Assembly: GCF_000725545.1 (NCBI RefSeq)
Contig: NZ_JNZP01000011.1
Coordinates: 184,240 to 248,239, forward strand
Source: Streptomyces exfoliatus
GTDB taxonomy: Bacteria > Actinomycetota > Actinomycetes > Streptomycetales > Streptomycetaceae
DNA: 64,000 nucleotides
Direction of reading: 5' to 3'
Below the pieces are notes generated by a model. That model saw nothing but the letters and a program-made list of their open reading frames with translations, searched no databases and had not been told where the DNA came from. This document shows positions 7,220-15,686 of the stretch, one piece after another (the first letter of the stretch is position 1; each line of letters begins with the position of its first letter). The position numbers were made by a program, and so were the translations under genes.

Positions 7220-8908
7220 GTGGACGTTTTCGATGCCGTCGTCGTCGGTTCGGGTTTCGGCGGGTCCGTGACGGCGTTTCGCCTGGCCGACGCCGGCCTG
7301 AGCGTATGCGTCCTCGAACGAGGGAAGCGGTTCCCGCCCGGGTCCTTTCCCCGCAGTCCCCACGAGGCGGCCAAGAACTTCTGGGACCCGGATTCCCGGT
7401 TGTACGGGCTGTACGACATGTGGAGCTTCTCGAAGATGGACGCGCTCGTGTCCAGCGGTCTCGGCGGGGGGTCGTTGATCTACGCGAACGTGCTGATCCG
7501 CAAGCCGGAGAGCTGGTTCGTGCACGAGTCGTTCGACGGCGGCTACGAGAACTGGCCCGTCACCTATGAGGACCTCGAGTCGCACTACCACTCCGTCGAG
7601 ACCACGCTGGGCGCGCAGGAATACCCTTTCGACGTGGAGCCCTACCGGAGCACACCGAAGACGCTCGCCATGCGTCAGGCGGCCGAGCGGCTGGGTCTTC
7701 CGTGGGAACTTCCGCGGCTGGCCGTCTCCTTCGGGGACCCCCCGGTGCCCGGCGCCCCTCTCGACGGCGGCGAGGACAATCTGCACCACAGCCCCCGCTA
7801 TGCGTGCAGGCTCGTCGGCGAATGCGACCTGGGCTGCAACTTCGGCAGCAAGAACAGCATGGACTTCACCTACCTCAGCGCCGCGGACCGGCTCGGGGCC
7901 GACATCCGGACCCTCTGCGAGGTCCGCTCGTTCGAACCGGTCCGAGAGGGCTTCCAGGTCTCGTACATCGAGCACCGCGCGGCCGACGACGAGGATCCGT
8001 CGGCTCCTCCCGTACGGCGGACCGTCAGGGCGAGGCGGCTGGTCCTCTCCGCCGGCACGCTCGGCACGACCTATCTGCTGTTGCGGAACCGCAGCGCCTT
8101 CCCCGCGCTCAGTCCGGCGCTCGGCACCCGTTTCTCCGGGAACGGGGACTTCCTCGGGCTGGCGATCAAGGCCCGGAAGAGGCGTCACGACCGGCCCGGG
8201 GAAACCGAGCCGCACCTGATGGAGCCGAGTTTCGGACCGGTCATCACGAGTGCGATGCGGGTGGACCGCAAGGGAACCGGCGAGAGGGACCGGGGGTTCT
8301 ACATCGAGGACGCCGGGTACCCGGAATTCCTCAACTGGCTCATCGAGCACAACGTCCTCACGATGTCCGACCGGGTCGCGCGATTCCTGCTGCGCCGAGG
8401 ATGGTCGCAGCTGACCGGGACCGCACGCAGCCGGGTGGGACGACAGCTCGGTGACGCCATGGGCAAGGGGCTGTTCACCGCGACGTCCCTGCCACTGCTC
8501 GGCATGGGAAGGGACGTCCCCAACGGCCGGATGTTCCTCCGGGACGGGCATCTGGACCTCGACTGGAAACTGGCCGCGTCCGATCAGTACTTCGACCAGA
8601 TGAATTCGACCATGGAGCGCGTGTCCCACAGTCTCGGCGCACGCTACGCGGCGAATCCCCTGTGGTTGCTCAACCGCCTCATCACCGTGCATCCCGTGGG
8701 CGGCGCGCCGATGGGGCAGAACGCGAGGGACGGCGTGGTGGACTCCTACGGCCGCGTGTACGGCTACCCGGGACTGTCGATCGCCGACGGCTCGGTGCTG
8801 CCCGGCCCCGTCGGCCCGAACCCCTCGCTCACCATCGCCGCGCTGGCCGACCGGTCGGCCCTTCGCATCGTCGAGGACCGCCGGCACGACTCTGAGAGCT
8901 CCTCATGA
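7220..8908 (+). CDS. GMC-family flavin oxidoreductase, cholesterol-oxidase (ChoD)-like
   Basis: This 562-residue protein starts with the FAD-binding motif VVVGSGFGGS within the first 15 residues. It continues with the GMC pattern (SSGLGGGSLIYANV, CRLVGECDLGCNFGSKNSMD) and ends with the C-terminal GMC signature (HPVGGAPMG... NPSLTIAALADR). It most resembles sterol-type GMC oxidases such as mycobacterial ChoD. It would oxidise a hydroxyl group, possibly on a sterol or other lipid, with FAD. GTG 7220 is chosen because AGAGGTGG lies just upstream and the FAD motif is at the N terminus; the frame is open further upstream. Its stop overlaps the patatin start (ATGA), so the two are coupled. Confidence 0.85.
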   Translation: MDVFDAVVVGSGFGGSVTAFRLADAGLSVCVLERGKRFPPGSFPRSPHEAAKNFWDPDSRLYGLYDMWSFSKMDALVSSGLGGGSLIYANVLIRKPESWFVHESFDGGYENWPVTYEDLESHYHSVETTLGAQEYPFDVEPYRSTPKTLAMRQAAERLGLPWELPRLAVSFGDPPVPGAPLDGGEDNLHHSPRYACRLVGECDLGCNFGSKNSMDFTYLSAADRLGADIRTLCEVRSFEPVREGFQVSYIEHRAADDEDPSAPPVRRTVRARRLVLSAGTLGTTYLLLRNRSAFPALSPALGTRFSGNGDFLGLAIKARKRRHDRPGETEPHLMEPSFGPVITSAMRVDRKGTGERDRGFYIEDAGYPEFLNWLIEHNVLTMSDRVARFLLRRGWSQLTGTARSRVGRQLGDAMGKGLFTATSLPLLGMGRDVPNGRMFLRDGHLDLDWKLAASDQYFDQMNSTMERVSHSLGARYAANPLWLLNRLITVHPVGGAPMGQNARDGVVDSYGRVYGYPGLSIADGSVLPGPVGPNPSLTIAALADRSALRIVEDRRHDSESSS

Positions 8909-10452
8909 CGACCGGACAGGGCACCACGCCCCGCAGCGGGCCCCCGCGCAGGTCTCTCCTCCTCGCCGGCGGCGGGCTGAAGGTGGCCTACCAGGCCGGC
9001 GTCCTCCAGGTCCTGCTCGACGAGACCGAGTTGACGTTCGACCACGCCGACGGCGCCAGTGGAGGCGTGTTCAACCTCGCGATGTACTGCCAGGGGATGT
9101 CCGGGCGCGAGATCGCGGACAACTGGCGCACGCTCTCGCCACTGAAAGGCGTCACCCCGAACTGGCGCGAGCTGCCGAAGGGGCCCTACGCCCGTTCCCT
9201 CTTCACCCTGGACGGCTATCGGCGTCGCGTCTTCCCGGCCTGGGGGCTGGACTGGGAGCGGATACGGGCCACCGACCGTGAAGCCACCTTCACCCTCTAC
9301 AACTTCAGCGCCAACGAAGTGGAGCCGGTGACCGCCGACCGCATGGACGAGGACCGGTTCTGTGCCGGGGTGGCCCTGCCCATGTGGTTCCCTCCGGTCG
9401 TCATCGACGGGCAGACGTACATCGACCCGGTGTATCTGACCGACGCGAACGTCGAGGAGGCGATCCGGCGGGGCTGCGACGAACTGTGGATCATCTGGAC
9501 GGTCAGCCGAAGGCACCGCTGGCGCGACGGCTTCGTGGCCAACTACTTCCACATCATCGAAACGACGGCCAACGGCCGGCTGCAACACTGGCTGCGCCGG
9601 ATCGAGGCCAGCAACGCCGCCCTCCGCAACGGGGATGAGGGAGAGTTCGGGCGCCCGATCGAGGTCCGGCTGCTGAGCGGCGAAGTCCCCCTGAACTACC
9701 TCGTCAACTTCAGCCGGGACCGCTTCGCGCAGGCCGTGGAACTCGGAGTCCGGCATGCGCGCCGCTGGTGCACGGACCAGGGCATCCCTTGGAAGCCCGG
9801 AGCACCTCCCGGCCGCCCAGACGACCCGACCCGCATGCGATTCACCGAACGCATGGTCGGCCGTGTCGTCTTCGGGGAGGACGACGCCCGGCGGGCGGCC
9901 TCGTCGACGGGCGGCGCCGCCGCTGACATCGCCCTGCACCTGACCGTCGACATCGGGGGAATGGACCGCTTCCTCTCCGATCCCGAGCACGAGGCCGAGT
10001 TGCGCGGAGAGATCCTCTGCCAAGAGCTGGGCGGGCGCCTTCCGGTCGAGCGCGGAACCTTCCAGCTGTTCGTGGAGCACGACGACCCGCAGCACCTGCG
10101 GATGCGCTACCGCCTGTTCTTCGGCGACCGGGCCGGTCACCGGCTCACCCTCAGCGGGTACAAGGATGTCAGCGAGGACTCGCGTAGGGGGATCTGGAAG
10201 GACACGTCCGTCCTCTACACGCACATCTACCGTGGTCACGTCGAGGCCGACGAGGAGTCCGGAGCCCAGTCGGTGGCCGCGGGAAGCGTGCACATCCGCC
10301 CCGCCGACTTCGTGAAGCAACTCACCACCTTCCGGTTCGAGGCGCCGACGCTGCGCGGCAGGGTGACCACCATGGGACGGTTCGGGCAGTTCTTCGTCGG
10401 CAAGCTGTGGGACGTGTACGCGCAGAACGTCCTGCCCTGGTCCCCGCTGTGA
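8905..10452 (+). CDS. Patatin-like phospholipase with extra C-terminal domain
   Basis: This 515-residue protein has a patatin fold in its first 300 residues: oxyanion loop LLAGGGLKVAYQAGV at about 13-28, nucleophile elbow DGASGGVFN with the serine near 52, and the catalytic Asp in YIDPVYLTD near 175, where family members usually have DGG. The C-terminal 200 residues (SGYKDVSED, SVHIRPADFVKQLTTFR, GRFGQFFVGKLWDVY) resemble, from memory, a segment found as an extra domain in long bacterial GMC oxidases. Finding it here fused to a lipase and coupled to a GMC gene suggests the two enzymes act in one lipid pathway: ester hydrolysis plus alcohol oxidation. It is probably cytosolic or membrane-peripheral, as no signal peptide is visible. 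Confidence 0.8.
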   Translation: MTTGQGTTPRSGPPRRSLLLAGGGLKVAYQAGVLQVLLDETELTFDHADGASGGVFNLAMYCQGMSGREIADNWRTLSPLKGVTPNWRELPKGPYARSLFTLDGYRRRVFPAWGLDWERIRATDREATFTLYNFSANEVEPVTADRMDEDRFCAGVALPMWFPPVVIDGQTYIDPVYLTDANVEEAIRRGCDELWIIWTVSRRHRWRDGFVANYFHIIETTANGRLQHWLRRIEASNAALRNGDEGEFGRPIEVRLLSGEVPLNYLVNFSRDRFAQAVELGVRHARRWCTDQGIPWKPGAPPGRPDDPTRMRFTERMVGRVVFGEDDARRAASSTGGAAADIALHLTVDIGGMDRFLSDPEHEAELRGEILCQELGGRLPVERGTFQLFVEHDDPQHLRMRYRLFFGDRAGHRLTLSGYKDVSEDSRRGIWKDTSVLYTHIYRGHVEADEESGAQSVAAGSVHIRPADFVKQLTTFRFEAPTLRGRVTTMGRFGQFFVGKLWDVYAQNVLPWSPL

Positions 10453-10468
10453 CCGAGGAGGAGCCGAC

Positions 10469-12307
10469 GTGGACTTCCATGAGCTGCGCAGACGCGCGGA
10501 CGAGCTCCGCTTCGTTCCGCAGGAACCGGTGCGCTGGCTCGCGCCGAAGGAGCTGGCGCGCACGGCGGTCAAGGTCTGCCTGGCCGCCGTCTTCGCCGAC
10601 TACTCGGACAAGCGAGAGATCCAGGGCGCGCTGGAGGCCGGTCTCCTGCGGGCGCCGTTGGCCGATCCCGACGCCGAGGAGATCTGGATCGACTTCGTCG
10701 CGGACCTCGGCGACGGATTCGAGGCGACGGCCTCGGTGGCCTCCGCCCTGGGGGCGGACCGACTCGCCGTCCACGGACCCGGCTCGCTCCCCCGTGGCTC
10801 GCTGCTCGTCCTCGGCGGGGACCAGGTGTACCCGGTGGCGTCGGCGACCGCCTACGAGGACCGGATGAAGGGGCCCTACCGCGCGGCGCTCCCATCGGCG
10901 CCGGACAAGCCGCTCATGGTCGCGCTGCCGGGCAACCACGACTGGTACGACGGACTCACCGCGTTCCTGCGGATGTTCGCCCAGGAAAGCGAGATCGGCG
11001 GCTGGCAGACCCGGCAGACCCGGAGCTACTTCGCCGTGGAACTGCCGCAGCGCTGGTGGCTCGTCGGGCTGGACAGCCAGCTCGGCTCCTACTTCGACGA
11101 TCCGCAGCGGCGCTACTTCGAGACCCACCTCTCACCGCGGCTGCGTCCGGGTGACAGCGTCATCGTGTGCTCGGCCGAGCCCACCTGGGTGCGGAGCGGC
11201 GAGAGGCCCGACGCCTTCAACTCGCTGCACTGGTTCGACCGCAACATCGTGCGGTCCCGCTTCGACCGGACGACCCGGGAGCGCGAGGAGACGGGCGCCT
11301 CGATCCGGTTGTGGCTGACCGGCGACAAGCACCACTACGCCCGCTACGCGGAGCGGCTGCCCGTTGACGGGGCCGGGGCCGACGACGTGCTGCCCCCGGA
11401 CCCCCGGCGCCGCCAGATGGTGACGTGCGGCCTGGGCGGCGCTTTCCTCTCGTCCACCCACAGGCTCCCGAAGGCCCTGCCCCTGCCGCCGGCCACCTCA
11501 CGCATGTGGAGGAAGGACCATCCGCCGACGGCGTTCGCCCTCGCCCAGCACACGTACCCGGACGCGGCGGAGTCCCGCTCGCTCGCCCGCGCGATCGCCA
11601 CACCCTGGTCGCGGTACTGGCTCCCGCGGCGCAACCCCGGATTCGCCGTCCTGGCCGGGGCGGTGCAGATGGTGATCGTCCTGATCATGAGCGGCGCGTT
11701 CGCGCTGGCCGAGGGCCGCCGCCATCCCGTCGGGGCCCTGCGGAGCGCCGACGCCGACGACCTGCTCGGCCTGCTCTGCACGAGCGCCGCCCTCTTCGTC
11801 CTGCCCTTCGTGATCGGCTGCTGGAGGGGGCTGCTGCGCGAACGGCGCCCCAGGGCGCCGTCCGGTCCGGTCGTGGCCGCGCTGTTCCAGACGGCGGTCG
11901 CCGCCGCGGCCCTGACCATCACCGCCGCCATCGCCCGGTCGATCCCGTCCTCCTGGAACGGCCTCGTGCTCCTGGCGATCCTGCTGGTCGTCGCCGCCGT
12001 GATGGGCGCCTCCCTCGGCTCCCAGCTCTTCGCCCTATGGGTGCTGTGGACGAACCGGGGCCTGGTCGCCGAATGGCAGATGTCCGGGCAGTCCCTCGAC
12101 GACCACAAGGGCTTCCTCCGGATGCACCTCGCGCGGGACGGCACGCTCACCCTCTACCCGCTGGCACTCGACGGGACCTGCCGCAACTGGGGGTTGGCCG
12201 AGGTCGTGGACAAGGAGGGCGTGTGGAAGCGTCCGGTGCCCGAGCCTGCTCCCACCGTGCGGCTCATCGAGGATCCCGTCGTGATCGCGCGGCACGGTCA
12301 GGGGTGA
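10469..12307 (+). CDS. Membrane-anchored metallophosphoesterase
   Basis: This 612-residue protein begins 16 bases after the patatin gene, with a GAGGAG ribosome site. Residues 75-330 form a calcineurin-like phosphoesterase domain. The metal-binding motifs appear in order: FVADLGDGFEATASV, LGGDQVYPV, LPGNHDWYDG and GDKHHYARY. Residues 390-540 hold about four membrane helices, followed by a soluble C-terminal tail. It likely hydrolyses a phosphomonoester or diester at the membrane. With the GMC enzyme and patatin it forms a three-gene unit, which suggests a lipid substrate with a phosphate or phosphodiester head group. The exact substrate is unknown. Confidence 0.8.
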   Translation: MDFHELRRRADELRFVPQEPVRWLAPKELARTAVKVCLAAVFADYSDKREIQGALEAGLLRAPLADPDAEEIWIDFVADLGDGFEATASVASALGADRLAVHGPGSLPRGSLLVLGGDQVYPVASATAYEDRMKGPYRAALPSAPDKPLMVALPGNHDWYDGLTAFLRMFAQESEIGGWQTRQTRSYFAVELPQRWWLVGLDSQLGSYFDDPQRRYFETHLSPRLRPGDSVIVCSAEPTWVRSGERPDAFNSLHWFDRNIVRSRFDRTTREREETGASIRLWLTGDKHHYARYAERLPVDGAGADDVLPPDPRRRQMVTCGLGGAFLSSTHRLPKALPLPPATSRMWRKDHPPTAFALAQHTYPDAAESRSLARAIATPWSRYWLPRRNPGFAVLAGAVQMVIVLIMSGAFALAEGRRHPVGALRSADADDLLGLLCTSAALFVLPFVIGCWRGLLRERRPRAPSGPVVAALFQTAVAAAALTITAAIARSIPSSWNGLVLLAILLVVAAVMGASLGSQLFALWVLWTNRGLVAEWQMSGQSLDDHKGFLRMHLARDGTLTLYPLALDGTCRNWGLAEVVDKEGVWKRPVPEPAPTVRLIEDPVVIARHGQG

Positions 12308-12444
12308 CCGCGCGATCGGCGTACACGGGTGTCGGCGTACCCGTCGGTCGGGCTAGTCCGGCGTGCGGGTCGCGGTGGCCGGGGCTTGTCTGGAGGAGTC
12401 TCCTGCCACCCCATGAGACGTACGCGACCGGGAGGCGCCACGCC

Positions 12445-13071
12445 ATGCAGCCCCAGTTCAGGACGCGGAACATCGCGTCGACCGGTGGATTCCTCTCGGT
12501 CGCCGAATGCGCCGACGTCATCCAGGCCATGGCGCAGGCGCCGCGTGAGCCGGCCCAGATCGTGCGCGCGGGCGAATCGATCCTGGACGAGTCGCTGCGC
12601 CTGTGCTTCGACCACCACTTCCCGGAGGACTTCAAGCGCCGCATCGGCGAACGCATGGCGTCCTATTTCGTGGACCACCGCGCCGAGTTCGACTCGGACG
12701 CGGACCATCTGTACGGCCCGTACTTCATGTCGTACGAGAAGGGCAGCTACTTCCGCGCGCACCGGGACGTGGCCAATCACAAGGACGATCCGCCCCGGCT
12801 GGCCGCCCACCGGTGGTCGCTGCTGCTCTATCTCAACGGGCGCGACGGCAGGCAGACCCTGCCGACGTTCGACGGCGGCGCGCTCACGGTCTACGAGACC
12901 GACCCGGACCTGCGCGACCGCCGGGTGGTCGTGGTGCCCGAGCCCGGCATGCTGCTGTTGTTCCGGTCCTCCCTGATGCACGAGGTGGCGACCGTGCGCG
13001 ACGGCACGCGGTACGCGGTCGCGGGGTGGATGTCCAGTGCAGACTCCCCCGCCCTCGGAGGCCCCCGATGA
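12445..13071 (+). CDS. 2-oxoglutarate/Fe(II)-dependent oxygenase, prolyl-4-hydroxylase type
   Basis: This 208-residue protein has the double-stranded beta-helix hydroxylase pattern. The iron ligands are His and Asp in FRAHRDVANH near residue 113 and a distal His in SSLMHEVATV near 180, followed by an Arg-containing strand (DGTRYAVAGWM) that would bind 2-oxoglutarate. It would hydroxylate a small molecule, peptide or protein side chain in the cytosol. GGAGG at 12431-12435 supports ATG 12445. Its last codons overlap the next gene (ATGA), and that gene overlaps the following glycosyltransferase, so the three are made together. Confidence 0.85.
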   Translation: MQPQFRTRNIASTGGFLSVAECADVIQAMAQAPREPAQIVRAGESILDESLRLCFDHHFPEDFKRRIGERMASYFVDHRAEFDSDADHLYGPYFMSYEKGSYFRAHRDVANHKDDPPRLAAHRWSLLLYLNGRDGRQTLPTFDGGALTVYETDPDLRDRRVVVVPEPGMLLLFRSSLMHEVATVRDGTRYAVAGWMSSADSPALGGPR

Positions 13072-13808
13072 CCCACCACTCCCCCGCGAACGAGTCGGTC
13101 CGGATGACGGTGACGAAGGAGACCGACGTCGAAACGCGGACCGCGCTCGCCGCGTTCTGCCGCCGCAACGGGTTTCCGCACCTCTATTCCGAGATCCTCG
13201 AACCGCTGTTGTCCCGGGACGGCCTGGTGCTCGCGCTGGCCACCACGGAGCGGCCGTGGCCGCCCAAGGGCATCGGGTCGCAGACCGTCGAGGCCGTGGG
13301 CATCGCCATGATCGGCAGCGAGAACCGGGCCCATCTCACCCCCGTCCTGACGGACCGGCGCAACGCAACCAACATCGGCCTCGTCGGTGCCCTGACGAAG
13401 CAGCTCCTTGAGCATCTGCGCGAGGCGAACGTGCCGTCGGCCGGATATCTGGTCCGCCAGGACGACCGAGCCCTTGAGCGCGCGCTCGAGCAGGCCGGTT
13501 TCGCCGAGGCCGACTTCCAGTCGTCCACCGACTTCGCCGACTACCTGGAATTCTCCGCGGAACCGCAGAAGGTGCTCGACGCGCTGAGCCTGGGCCGGCT
13601 GAGGCTCGGCGACCTGCTGGCACTCGGCCTGGACGGCGGCGAGCTCGACCGGCTGAGCTCCTACCACTTCGCGCTGAGCGCCGGCCTCACGGCCTACCTG
13701 CAGGACTCGATCCGGTACGCGGCCGTACTGCCGGGCCTGATCGACCTGATCGCCACGTCTCCGCCCGGGGGAGTCCCGCCCGGCACGCCCGGCCCCCCGC
13801 TGGAATGA
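13068..13808 (+). CDS. Unknown protein, possible GNAT-like fold, in oxygenase/glycosyltransferase triad
   Basis: This 246-residue protein matches no family I recognise with confidence. Residues 75-165 (VEAVGIAMIGSENRAHLTPV, then a helix LLEHLREANVPSAGYLVR and LERALEQAGF) recall the strand-helix-strand end of GNAT acyltransferases, but the acyl-CoA loop (R/Q-x-x-G-x-G/A) is not evident. The C-terminal third is helical and leucine-rich, ending in a proline/glycine tail. It lacks a signal peptide and membrane helices. ATGA overlaps on both sides tie it to the oxygenase and the glycosyltransferase, so it should act on the same substrate. Confidence 0.7.
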   Translation: MTHHSPANESVRMTVTKETDVETRTALAAFCRRNGFPHLYSEILEPLLSRDGLVLALATTERPWPPKGIGSQTVEAVGIAMIGSENRAHLTPVLTDRRNATNIGLVGALTKQLLEHLREANVPSAGYLVRQDDRALERALEQAGFAEADFQSSTDFADYLEFSAEPQKVLDALSLGRLRLGDLLALGLDGGELDRLSSYHFALSAGLTAYLQDSIRYAAVLPGLIDLIATSPPGGVPPGTPGPPLE

Positions 13809-14725
13809 CCCGCACGGCGTCCGGGGCGGGGCGGGGACCTCTGGAGCGGTCGGTGACCGTCTCGCTGGTGATCGCGAGCCTGGACGAGGGCGCGGAACTG
13901 CACGAGACCCTGAGGTCCGTGTTCGCCGGGTCGGACGTCCCCGACGAGACCATCGTCGTCGACGACGGCGGCACCGACGGCAGTTGTGCCGCCCTGGAGC
14001 GGGAGGAGTGGCGCGCGCGAGGGGTCGTGGTACGCCGCATCCCGCGCAGCGGCGTCGCGGCGGCCCGCAACGCGGGCGCCCGGCTCGCCCGGGGCACGCA
14101 CCTGCTGTTCCTGGACGCGCACTGCCGCCTGGAGCGGGACTGCCTCGGCCGGCTGCGGGCCGCGCCGGCCGCCGGAACCGATGCCGTCCTCGCACCCGCT
14201 CTGCGCGACTTCGGGGGCACAGCCCTGGGCTGCGGCGCCCGGCTGATCGACGCCGGCCTGCGGGTGCGCTGGCTGCCGCCGGGGCCGGACGGCGCCCCCT
14301 ACCCGGTGCCCATCGCGCCGGGAGGCTGTCTGGCGGTGCGGCGGGCGGTGTTCGAGCGGCTGGGCGGCTTCGGGGCCTTTCGCGAGCTGGGGCTCGAGGA
14401 CGTCGACTTCAGCCTGCGGGCGTGGCGTGCCGGGATCGACGTGCTGGCCGTCCCGTCGGCACGCCTGGAGCACCGGTTCCGCCCGTACCCGCCCTACCGT
14501 CTGAGCTCCGCGAGCCGCGCGTACAACGTGGCACGGGTGGCCCTCGTCCATTTCGACGGCTCGCGCCGCGAGGAGTGCCTGCGCAAGGTCATCGGTACGC
14601 CCAGGGCCGCGGAAGTGCTGGTCGAGGCGTTCGCCGGTGACTGGGAGGCGCAACGGGACGCCGTCGAGGCGGCGAGTGTGCGCTCCGCGGAGGCGTTCTT
14701 CGAGAGGTTCGGCGACTGGAGGTGA
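13805..14725 (+). CDS. Family 2 glycosyltransferase
   Basis: This 306-residue protein has a GT-A fold: SLVIASLDEGAELHETL, the nucleotide-sugar motif VDDGGTDGS near 55-63, RNAGARLARG, a metal-binding DAH in LFLDAHCRLE (replacing the usual DxD) near 102, and LGLEDVDFSLRAW with the catalytic acidic pair near 200. It resembles the N-acetylgalactosaminyltransferase-like branch of GT2. It would transfer a sugar from a nucleotide donor to an acceptor in the cytosol. Being coupled to a hydroxylase suggests the sugar could be added to a newly made hydroxyl. Donor and acceptor are not predictable. Confidence 0.85.
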   Translation: MTRTASGAGRGPLERSVTVSLVIASLDEGAELHETLRSVFAGSDVPDETIVVDDGGTDGSCAALEREEWRARGVVVRRIPRSGVAAARNAGARLARGTHLLFLDAHCRLERDCLGRLRAAPAAGTDAVLAPALRDFGGTALGCGARLIDAGLRVRWLPPGPDGAPYPVPIAPGGCLAVRRAVFERLGGFGAFRELGLEDVDFSLRAWRAGIDVLAVPSARLEHRFRPYPPYRLSSASRAYNVARVALVHFDGSRREECLRKVIGTPRAAEVLVEAFAGDWEAQRDAVEAASVRSAEAFFERFGDWR

Positions 14726-14869
14726 GGCCTGCCCGGCGTTCGGCTCAGCGACCTCGGCTCATGGCCTCGCCCTGGCGGCGTTCTCGGTAGCCTGATCGTC
14801 CATGCGTGGAGTGACCACGCGCCCGGCTGGTCCGTACGAAGGATTCCGGCGGAGAGTGATGAGGCTGCC

Positions 14870-15247
14870 ATGAGCGAACTGACGAAGCCCGAGATCGAAC
14901 GGCCGAGGGGTGACGCTCCCCAGGAGCTGACGATCCGGGACCTCGTCGTCGGGGACGGACCCGAGGCGAAGCCGGGCAGGGTCATCCGGGTTCATTACGT
15001 CGGGGTCACCTTCGAATCCGGAAGGGAGTTCGACGCCTCATGGGAACGGGGCGAGCCGTTCAAGTTCGCCGTGGGTGGCGGCAGGGTCATCAAGGGCTGG
15101 GACCGGGGGATCAGGGGGATGAGGGTCGGCGGTCGGCGCGAGATCATCGTTCCCCCGCGCCTCGGCTACGGCAGCCAGTCCCCCTCGCCGTTGATCCCTG
15201 CGGGTTCCACCCTCGTCTTCGTGGTGGACCTGCTCTCGGTGGTCTGA
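14870..15247 (+). CDS. FKBP-type peptidyl-prolyl cis-trans isomerase
   Basis: This 125-residue single-domain FKBP shows all the usual motifs: [40 protein letters not shown] and [13 protein letters not shown], then [18 protein letters not shown] at the C terminus. It would speed up proline isomerisation during protein folding in the cytosol, as no signal peptide is present. The length is normal for the family. ATG 14870 follows GGAGAGTGATGAGG. It lies just upstream of a STAS remnant and a DnaK paralogue, so the region is loosely protein-folding themed. Confidence 0.9.
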   Translation: MSELTKPEIERPRGDAPQELTIRDLVVGDGPEAKPGRVIRVHYVGVTFESGREFDASWERGEPFKFAVGGGRVIKGWDRGIRGMRVGGRREIIVPPRLGYGSQSPSPLIPAGSTLVFVVDLLSVV

Positions 15248-15254
15248 ACGGTGG

Positions 15255-15455
15255 ATGAGCGGCGTGGAGTTCTGTGACGCGGCCGGCCTCAACGTCCTCG
15301 TCACCGCGGGCCGCGAAGCCGGGCAGCGCTCCGGTGAGCTTCGCCTGGTGAGCCGGAACGAGTCCTTCCGGCGGCTGCTGGAGAGCACCCTGCTGGACGC
15401 CGGCCTCCGCGTGTACGACAGCCTCGCCCATGCCGTACTCGCTCCACCAGCGCGG
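15255..15455 (+). pseudogene. N-terminally truncated STAS (anti-anti-sigma) domain remnant
   Basis: From ATG 15255 the frame reads [20 protein letters not shown] followed by a helix and strand ([27 protein letters not shown]). This is the second half of a STAS domain: the SGVxFCDAAGL loop normally carries the phosphorylatable serine of SpoIIAA-like anti-sigma antagonists. The first half, about 45 residues with the strands that precede this loop, is missing and the FKBP stop lies only 8 bases upstream. No stop codon separates this frame from the downstream dnaK ATG, but the intervening reading is low-complexity. Confidence 0.65.
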
Positions 15456-15686
15456 GTGAGCCCGCGCAGGACGGCACCGACACGCCGGTGCCCCAGCGCG
15501 CGCAGGCGGCGGTCCCGGGGCTGTAGCCGGACGCCGGCCCGGTGCCGACTCGGACCGCACCGACCCAGGGCGGACAGGCGGCCGACCCCGCCGGCGGCGG
15601 CCGTCGCGCATGCCCGCTCTCCAGCGGGGAAGGCGCCGGGCGGTGCGCGGGGTGCGGTGCGCCCCGGCGGATGTTGGGAGGCCAGC
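15456..15686. other. Spacer between STAS remnant and dnaK paralogue
   Basis: About 230 bases with no recognisable gene. The plus frame shared with the STAS remnant and DnaK stays open but reads Arg/Pro/Ala-rich noise. GGGAGG at 15676-15681 is the ribosome site for the DnaK start at 15687. No HAIR or CIRCE heat-shock element was seen. Confidence 0.5.

Noticed and set aside
7220..14725. A mycofactocin-like locus (GMC oxidase plus GT2)
   Set aside because: No radical SAM maturase, small precursor peptide or PqqD-like gene is present, and the GMC enzyme looks sterol-oxidase-like.
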